Shown here: piece after piece, positions 57,583 through 64,000 of the stretch
Layout of the letters: every line of letters begins with the position of its first letter
Numbering within the stretch: the first letter of the stretch is position 1
Translations under genes and position numbers: made by a program
Notes under the pieces: generated by a model
Seen by the model: only the letters and a program-made list of their open reading frames with translations
Told to the model about the DNA's origin: nothing
Databases searched by the model: none
DNA from: Spiroplasma ixodetis
Lineage (GTDB): Bacteria; Bacillota_I; Bacilli_A; Mycoplasmatales; VBWQ01
DNA length: 64,000 nt
NCBI RefSeq assembly: GCF_027923845.1
Contig: NZ_AP026933.1
Span: 496,001-560,000 of the forward strand
Direction of reading: 5' to 3'

Positions 57583-57941
57583 TTTAAGTTACAATCTTTT
57601 TAAAAATCAATTTAAAATAACTTATATTGAAATAAAATTAAATTTTTGACTACTATTAATAGTAGCCTCTCGTTCAGCATTTTCTATTATTTCTTGAATA
57701 TTAAAAAAACTATCATAACTAATACTATGTTTTAATATTAAAGTTCAGCACTACCAAAAGTATTATATGTTCTAGTAAATCCAATAACAACTACTTCTTA
57801 TAATGAATCAACTTCATTTTGGGTTATTTTTTTATATAAAACCATTCTTTCATTTTTTAAAAATATCACTAAAAAATAAGCAAGTAAACTATTACTAAAA
57901 TGATATAACTAACATAGTATCTTTACTAAATTTTTTTAATT
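57583..57941 (-). other. Gene-free stretch with remnants
   Basis: About 360 AT-rich bases. On the minus strand short open stretches read like a decayed gene (VDSL, VVVIGFTRTYNTFGSAEL) but stops interrupt them. An ATTGTAACTTT sequence at 56228 and its complement at 57581-57595 flank the IS3 copy 2. No functional feature is supported. Confidence 0.35.
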
Positions 57942-59252
57942 GCAAAATTGTAAAGGTAAGTGCAACTAAATTATTTTTCTATTCAAATATTCGATTGGTG
58001 AAAGATAATTTAGTATTTTTCTGGGTCTTTGGTTTAAAGACAATATAAATTTATGAACTTCATTTTTATTAGTTTTTGAAAAAATAAATTTTTTAGGAAA
58101 TTTTTCTCTAATTAAACCATTAGTATTTTCATTAGTACCTCTTTGTCAAGGTGAATATGGATTTGCAAAATAAATTTTCACATCTAACTTTTTTCAAGTT
58201 GTTGTCAATTTGCAAATTCTTTACCACGATCAAAAGTAATAGTTTTAACAATATTTTTAGGAAGAATTGATAAATAATGAATGATATTTTTATTAATAAC
58301 TTTAGTAGTTTTGTTTTTAACTAACATTGCTAAAGTAAATCGTGATACTCTTTCAACTAAAGTTATTAAACATGATTTACTTTTACCTCTTGATGATACT
58401 ATAGTATCTCCTTCTCAATGACCAAGAGTTATGCGATCATTAACATTATTATCTCGTTCTTTAATTGATTTACCATTAAATTTACCACGATTTTCTTGAG
58501 ATCTTCGTTTTTTACCTTTTCTTCTTAAATTTTTACTAGTAACTTTATCAAATAATCCAGAATAAATGGAAATGTTTAGTAATCTGTGTAACTTACAAAA
58601 ATAACTATGTTTAATTAATTCTAGTAAATATAATTAAATGACTAGAAAGAGTGAGTTACAGATGGCTAAAAAAGATAACTTTAATAATAATGATCCAATA
58701 TCAAAAGCAGTAGATTTATTACTAGAAAATACTGAAGATTTAACAACAGTTTTTAAACCTGGCGGTTTATATAAAGAATTAACAAAAAGATTAGTTGAAA
58801 AAATGTTGAATTCTGAAATGCAAAATTATTTAGGATATGAAAAAATCAACATAGTACTACTGAAAATGCTCGTAATGGTACAAGTTCAAAAAAATTAATA
58901 ACTCAACAAGGTAAAATTGAAATTGATGTACCAAGAGATCGCAATAGTAATTTTACTCCTGTAATAGTTCCTAAAAGGCAAAGAAGATTTGATGGTTTTG
59001 ATCAACAAGTTCTTTCCTTGTATGCAAAAGGAATGACATTATCTGACATTAGAATGCAGTTGCAAGAGTTATATCATGGTGCTGATATTAGTGAAAGTGT
59101 TATTAGTCAAATTACTGATGATGTTATTGATGATGTTAAAGCATGACAAAATCGACCATTAGAAAGTATTTATCCTATTGTGGATGGGTTTTTATTGGAC
59201 ACTAATTACGTAGACAAGTGAACAAATTTGTTAAAAGAAAGGAACTATAATT

Positions 59253-59531
59253 ATGACCAATATTAACTCATATACCGACGAATTTAAAAAGCAAATAGTA
59301 GCTTTATATCAAAGTGGTAAGTCAGTGTCTTGTCTTGCTAAAGAATATAATGTTACAAGAGCAGCTACTTATAAATGAATTAAACAATTTACTAATTCAG
59401 GTAGTTTTAAAATTAAAAATAATCTTTCAGATTTAGAAAAACAATTAATTCAAGCAAATAAAGAATTAAAACAGTTACGAATGGAAAATGATATTTTAAA
59501 GCAAGCAGCACTAATAATAGGCAGAAAATAG
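59253..59531 (+). CDS. IS3-family orfA (92 aa)
   Basis: AAAGGAAC precedes ATG 59253. HTH segment QSGKSVSCLAKEYNVTRAATYKW and a Leu-rich C-terminal coiled coil (DLEKQLIQANKELKQLR) are typical of IS3 orfA. The end AGAAAATAG is a likely place for the -1 frameshift into orfB. Confidence 0.82.
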
Positions 59532-61315
59532 AAATTATTACTAAAAATCGGACTTCTCCCCACATGTACTTGTGGAGGGAATAATGAAACTGAATGAATT
59601 CAACAATGCTTTTCAAACTGAACAGCAATGTCTTGCATATATAGCAAATTTGAAAGAAAACAAATGTATTAGGTGTTTTAGTTTTAATTTGAATACTTCT
59701 GATTTAAAAAGAATGAGATGTTTAAAATGTAATCAAACATTTAGCATTCTCACAGGCACCATATTTTCAAGGTCACAAACATCTTTAACATCTTGGTTTT
59801 ATCTTATCTTTAGATGAATAAACACCAAACATGGAATTCCATCAACAGATATTGCAAAAGAATTGGGAGTGACTTTGAAAACTGCTTGAAGAATGACTCA
59901 TAAAATCAGAACACGTATTGCAAAAAAAAACCTCAATTTATTGTTGAAGGTACAGTGCAAATTGATGAAATGTATCTTTCACATATGGGTTTTAAAAAAC
60001 AAGGAAGATCCTTGGTGAATAAAACCTTGATTGTTGGCATTTATCAAAAAACAACCAATAATTTAATTGTGAAAGTATTGAAAAACGCAAAGAGTAAAAA
60101 TCTTTGCAGTTTGCAAAAAACCACATTTCTTCAAAATGTCTTGTATATACTGATTCTTGAAAAGGATATTGCGATTTTAAATCAGTTTTCACTAAGCATG
60201 AAACAGTTAACCATCAAGATGGCTATGTTTCAAAAATTGGTGTAAATATCAACCAAATTGAATCAGTTTGAAAACATATAAGAAGAACATTTAAAACACA
60301 TATCAAAGTTGCAAAACATCATGTTCATTTATATGCTAAAGAAGCTGCATATAAATTCAACAAGATACCTAGTTTTGAAACTGTAATGCTATGTTTGATT
60401 TAAAAATGTGGGGAGAAGTCCGTAGATAGGCTTTTCTCAGCATTTATGTGATAAAATTAAAATAGTACATAAAGGGAGAAAAGCCCTAAAAATAAAGTTA
60501 AATATAAAATTCGCACAATGTGTCGTTTTTTAAAACTCTCTAAATCAACATATTATTTTAATTTAAAGAAAAAAGAAAAAATTCAAAATAATATTTATGA
60601 TGAAGCTGTTATTAGTGCTTTTAAAGAAAATAAAGAAGTTTATGGTACTAGAAGATTAAAAGTCATACTAGCAAACCAAGAAATTTATTTATCACGCAGA
60701 AAAATTAAAAAAATTATGAATAAGCATAATTTAATATCAAAATACACTAAATTATCATTCAAAAATCATCATAATAAAGTCAATGATAGTCAAATTACCA
60801 ATCTTGTTAATAGAGACTTTAATAATAGAATTAAAAATGAAGTTATTGTCAGTGATTTAACTTATGTTCAAGTTAATGGTAAATGAAACTATATTTGCCT
60901 ATTAGTAGACCTGTACAACCGCGAAATTATTGGACATAGTGTTGGAGTTAAAAAAGATGCATCATTAGTACATCAAGCATTTATGCACTCAAATCGCTGT
61001 TTAAAAGATATTCAAATATTTCATAGCGATCGCGGTAATGAATTCAATAATAAAACTATTGATAAACTTTTATTAGCATTCAATATTACCCGTTCTTTAA
61101 GCAAAAAAGGATGTCCTTATGACAATGCTGTTGCTGAAGCAACTTTTAAAACTTTCAAAACAGAGTTTATTAATGATAAAAATTTTACATCATTAATCCA
61201 ATTAAAATTAGAATTATTTGATTACATAAATTGATATAACAACATAAGAATTCACAGCACTCTAAACTACCTAACTCCCGTTAAATATCATGAACAAATG
61301 TCTACCAAAAAATAG
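59532..61315 (+). pseudogene. IS3-family orfB transposase, split by IS1595-like copy
   Basis: After the IS1595-like insertion the frame continues KYKIRTMCRFLKLSKSTYYF and has the full DDE core: SDLTYVQVNGKWNY, FHSDRGNEF and YDNAVAEATFKTFKTEF, ending WYNNIRIHSTLNYLTPVKY, TAG 61315. Without the insertion orfB would be complete. Confidence 0.82.
59549..60485 (+). mobile_element. IS1595-like element, variant B, copy 8, innermost level, frameshifted
   Basis: 8-bp duplication CTAAAAAT (59541-59548, 60486-60493). Compared with copy 2 it lost bases at about 59925 and 60103, so the transposase (59584-60403) is inactive. Confidence 0.9.
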
Positions 61316-61380
61316 TCCTAAAAAGGGTTGCCATTCCACCAATTTATAGTGCATGTAGTGAAGAACAAGCAATGCAAGCT

Positions 61381-62181
61381 TTAGAACCTGTTTAGAATCT
61401 TTTTTAATAAAATTGAAATAAAGGACAGAACAACCATTTGTAAACTAGTATTTAGTTTTCTTTCACAATTTTTTCATAATCTTCTGCATTTTTCTAATCA
61501 TGCAAAGCTTCGTTCTACAACTCATCTTTTTGGTAGTACTACAAAAGAATGTAATTCATTACGTTTTACAACTTCAACATTTGCATTTATGATTGTTTTG
61601 ATTGCAGAAGCAAATTTTTCACCAGTATAGCCAGCATCTACTATTATTTTTTGAACTGTAGAAAGATTTTCTTTTTCACTTTTAATCATTATGATAGCAC
61701 TATTACGATCTGTTTTTTCTGCTGTAGTTATGTAAATTGCATGTGGTAAACCTTGCGTATCAACTGCAATATGACGTTTTATTCCTGAAATCTTTTTACC
61801 AGCATCATAACCTTTATTTTCAGTAGTATCTGTATTTTTAACACTTTGCGAATCAATTATACAAAAACTAGTTTTTTCTTTTCGATGATTCTTAATACGA
61901 ATCTTTTTAACTAATTTTTTTAAAATTAATTGCAATACACTAGGTTCTTTATCATTGTTTTTACTTCAAATTTGGAAATAATAATATACAGTTTGTCATT
62001 TTGGAAAATTTTTTGGTAACATTCTTCATTGACAACCACTTTTTAATACATATAAAACTGCACAAAACACTTCATATAAATCTAAATTTCTTGGTTTTGT
62101 TTTCTTTTTGCTGTTTTCTAAAGTTGATTTTATGTTCTCAAATTGTTCTTTAGTAACATGACTTGGATAATTTTTATGCAT
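61381..62181 (-). CDS. IS5-family transposase with altered C terminus (266 aa)
   Basis: ATG 62181 to TAA 61381. Same as copy 1 through ISILLK, then KILNRF instead of RF because of one extra base; the stop codon is supplied by the target duplicate. Core motifs (DSQSVKNTD, DAGYTGEKF, VVERSFAWLEKC) are kept, so it could be active. Confidence 0.75.
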
Positions 62182-62247
62182 ATATACCTCTTATTTTAAA
62201 ATATATAGTAATTTTACCTTATTTTCTAAAAGATTCTAAACAGGTTC
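61384..62247 (-). mobile_element. IS5-family element, copy 5, inserted in the IS256 copy 4
   Basis: TTA duplications at 61381-61383 and 62248-62250. An extra T near 61400 changes only the last codons. Confidence 0.9.
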
Positions 62248-63171
62248 TTAGAATCGTTTGAAAGTAAATGAAATAAACAATATCCTCAAATTACTAAATC
62301 TTGATATAAAAATTGAGATAATTTAATGGTTTTTATTAGTTATCCAGTAGAAATCAAAAGAGTGATTTATACTACAAATGCTATTGAATCTGTTAATAGT
62401 CAATTACGAAAAATCATCAGAAATAAAAAAGTTTTTCCTAATGATATGGCAGTTTTCAAAATATTTTACTTGGCAATTGAAAATATAACAAAAAAATGAA
62501 CATTGCCTATTCAAAATTGAAATACAGCAATTGCTCATTTTATGATAAAATTTGAAGACAGAATTAATCTAAATTAGTAACTTTGTAAAACAAAGATACA
62601 CAGATTATTAAAAAGCCTCGAATAAATTCAATTGTAAATTGTTTTAAAGCTGATAGCTCATTGTTTATGAAAATTTTTAATTCTGCCATAAATTTGTTCA
62701 GGTGATCAGCCCAATAATAGTTTTTGTTGTATATATTTGACTAAATCTTTATATTTAAACTTATGAAAAATAATATGTGATTTTTTTCTATTTACAGCTT
62801 TATTTTGTGCAATTAATGAAAAATAATGATCATTATCTTTATTTCTATTAACTTCTCGAATAATAGTACTAATACTTCGATTAAGATTTTTAGCTATTTC
62901 ATTAATTTTAACTTTAAATTTCAATTGATTCTCAATATAAATTCTTTCATCTATCCCAATATGTTTATAACTCATATAAAAACTCCTTACTTTTTCTAAA
63001 CTAAATTTAGCATTATGAAATTTTTATATGAGAATTTTTTGCAATTTTATTTACTTGCAGTTACAAGTATAATTCAGCAATTTATTTATTTTACTTAAAC
63101 TATTATTTAAAATAGTTTCTAAACAAAAATTAATCTTTAAAAAAGAAAAACTATAAAAAAGAATTAATTAA

Positions 63172-63335
63172 GGCTTTTCTCCCTTTATGTACTATTTTTA
63201 AATCTTATCACATAAATGCTGAGAAAAGCCTATCTACGAACTTCTCCCCACATTTTTAAATAAAACATAGCATTACAGTTTCAAAACTAGGTATGTTATT
63301 GAATTTATATGCAGCTTCTTTTGCATATAAATGAA
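63172..63335 (-). mobile_element. IS1595-like element, variant A, copy 9, right end only, split by copy 10
   Basis: The terminal hairpin, inverted repeat and last 25 codons or so of a variant A copy on the minus strand, interrupted at 63335 by a variant B copy. The remaining part must lie beyond the window. Confidence 0.85.
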
Positions 63336-64000
63336 GGCTTTTCTCCCTTTATGTACTAATGCTGAGAAAAGCCTATCTACGGACTTCTCCCCACATTTTT
63401 AAATCAAACATAGCATTACAGTTTCAAAACTAGGTATCTTGTTGAATTTATATGCAGCTTCTTTAGCATATAAATGAACATGATGTTTTGCAACTTTGAT
63501 ATGTGTTTTAAATGTTCTTCTTATATGTTTTCAAACTGATTCAATTTGGTTGGTATTTACACCAATTTTTGAAACATAGCCATCTTGATGGTTAACTGTT
63601 TCATGCTTAGTGAAAACTGATTTAAAATCGCAATATCCTTTTCAAGAATCAGTATATACAAGACATTTTGAAGAAATGTGGTTTTTTGCAAACTGCAAAA
63701 GATTTTTACTCTTTGCGTTTTTCAATACTTTCACAATTAAATTATTGGTTGTTTTTTGATAAATGCCAACAATCAAGGTTTTATTCACCAAGGATCTTCC
63801 TTGTTTTTTAAAACCCATATGTGAAAGATACATTTCATCAATTTGCACTGTACCTTCAACAATAAATTGAGGTTTTTGTTTTGCAATACGTGTTCTGATT
63901 TTATGAGTCATTCTTCAAGCAGTTTTCAAAGTCACTCCCAATTCTTTTGCAATATCTGTTGATAGAATTCCATGTTTGGTGTTTATTCATCTAAAGATAA
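63336..64000 (-). mobile_element. IS1595-like element, variant B, copy 10, runs past the window edge
   Basis: Inserted in copy 9 of the sister variant. Its terminal hairpin is shortened: about 22 bases of the loop and inner stem are missing while both outer arms remain. Confidence 0.85.
63399..64000 (-). CDS. IS1595-like transposase, variant B, partial at window edge
   Basis: C-terminal 200 residues with stop TAA 63399; in frame throughout, with DEMYLSHMG, YTDSWKGY and NQIESVWKHIRR. The start lies outside the window. Confidence 0.8.

Larger units (their letters stand above)
59181..61338 (+). mobile_element. IS3-family element (type a), third level, interrupted by IS1595-like copy
   Basis: Left end TGGATGGGTTTTTATTGGAC, right end the complement of TGGAATGGCAACCCTTTTTAGGAC. 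Comparison with intact IS256 shows a deletion of about 347 bases between its two flanks rather than a target duplication. It is the only copy of this IS type in the window. Confidence 0.8.
58568..62619 (+). mobile_element. IS256-family element, copy 4, second level of the nest
   Basis: GAATAAAT duplicates lie at 58560-58567 and 62620-62627. The transposase (ATG 58638) is frameshifted near 58846, lost about 347 internal bases at the IS3 insertion (59181), and is also split by IS5 at 61384. The C-terminal end (TTNAIESVNSQLRKIIRNKK) remains at 62251-62575. Confidence 0.9.
57942..63078 (-). mobile_element. IS30-family element, copy 5, outermost of a four-level nest
   Basis: 4-bp duplication AATT (57938-57941, 63079-63082). 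The IS256 copy at 58568-62619 splits it, with 8-bp duplication GAATAAAT. The transposase start (ATG 62975) is on the right side; the left part also has the one-base loss seen in copy 3 (near 58190). Confidence 0.9.

Noticed and set aside
57583..57941. Decayed protein-coding gene on the minus strand
   Set aside because: Stops interrupt every frame and no family is recognisable, so it is listed only as a gene-free stretch with possible remnants.

Overview
The window is AT-rich mollicute DNA that reads UGA as tryptophan. Every long conserved gene (RNase J, PNPase, all F1Fo ATP synthase subunits, PTS permease, PrmC, RF1, TrpRS) carries in-frame TGA codons where family members have Trp. Plectrovirus genes (spiroplasma phage), a spiroplasma-like gene set and very heavy insertion-sequence loading point to a Spiroplasma of the citri group. 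The species is inferred, not proven. No tRNA, rRNA or CRISPR array was seen.

Layout. 1-3247: fragment of an integrated plectrovirus (partial gene, small zinc-finger-like and membrane proteins, a probable major coat protein), cut on the right by an IS256 copy. 5603-11780: RNA-decay and housekeeping genes, mostly minus strand: a catalytically degenerate RNase J, pnp, a rhodanese-like protein (plus strand), an EIIB-like membrane protein, NAD kinase and Spx. 12030-16437: an IS-rich patch with two inverted IS30 copies. 16667-18727: ptsG-like permease with repeats in its leader. 19029-27855: upp-atpIBEFHAGDC operon ending in a DUF1146 gene broken by an IS. 28304-35658: a small membrane protein, a broken HNH-like gene and a second IS patch with IS256 inside IS256. 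35674-43022: an HTH regulator and an operon transcribed as pseudo-ABC ATPase, nrnA, tdk, prfA, membrane protein, prmC. 44294-46207: trpS and a Cof-type HAD hydrolase. 48339-51902: a possible surface or host-interaction cluster (CxxC protein, exported HExxH metallopeptidase, CorC/HlyC-like protein, lipoprotein). 52137-56220: a broken protein made of about 21 eight-residue repeats. 57942-63078: a four-level nest of IS elements. 63172-64000: one IS1595-like copy inside another.

Mobile DNA. At least seven IS types occur: two IS1595-like variants (A and B, ten copies, 8-bp target duplications, a terminal hairpin outside the inverted repeat), IS30 (five), IS256 (four, all disrupted), IS5 (five), and two IS3 types (three copies). 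Target duplications allow the order of many insertions to be reconstructed. Many transposase copies are broken by one-base changes, often in A/T runs.

How the genes work together. The ATP synthase operon with upp is the largest intact metabolic block; PTS sugar import feeds glycolysis, and NAD kinase and Spx serve redox balance. RNase J, PNPase and NrnA are RNA-turnover proteins, and PrmC methylates the release factor RF1 encoded in the same operon. The exported metallopeptidase, lipoprotein and octapeptide-repeat gene are the best candidates for host-related functions.
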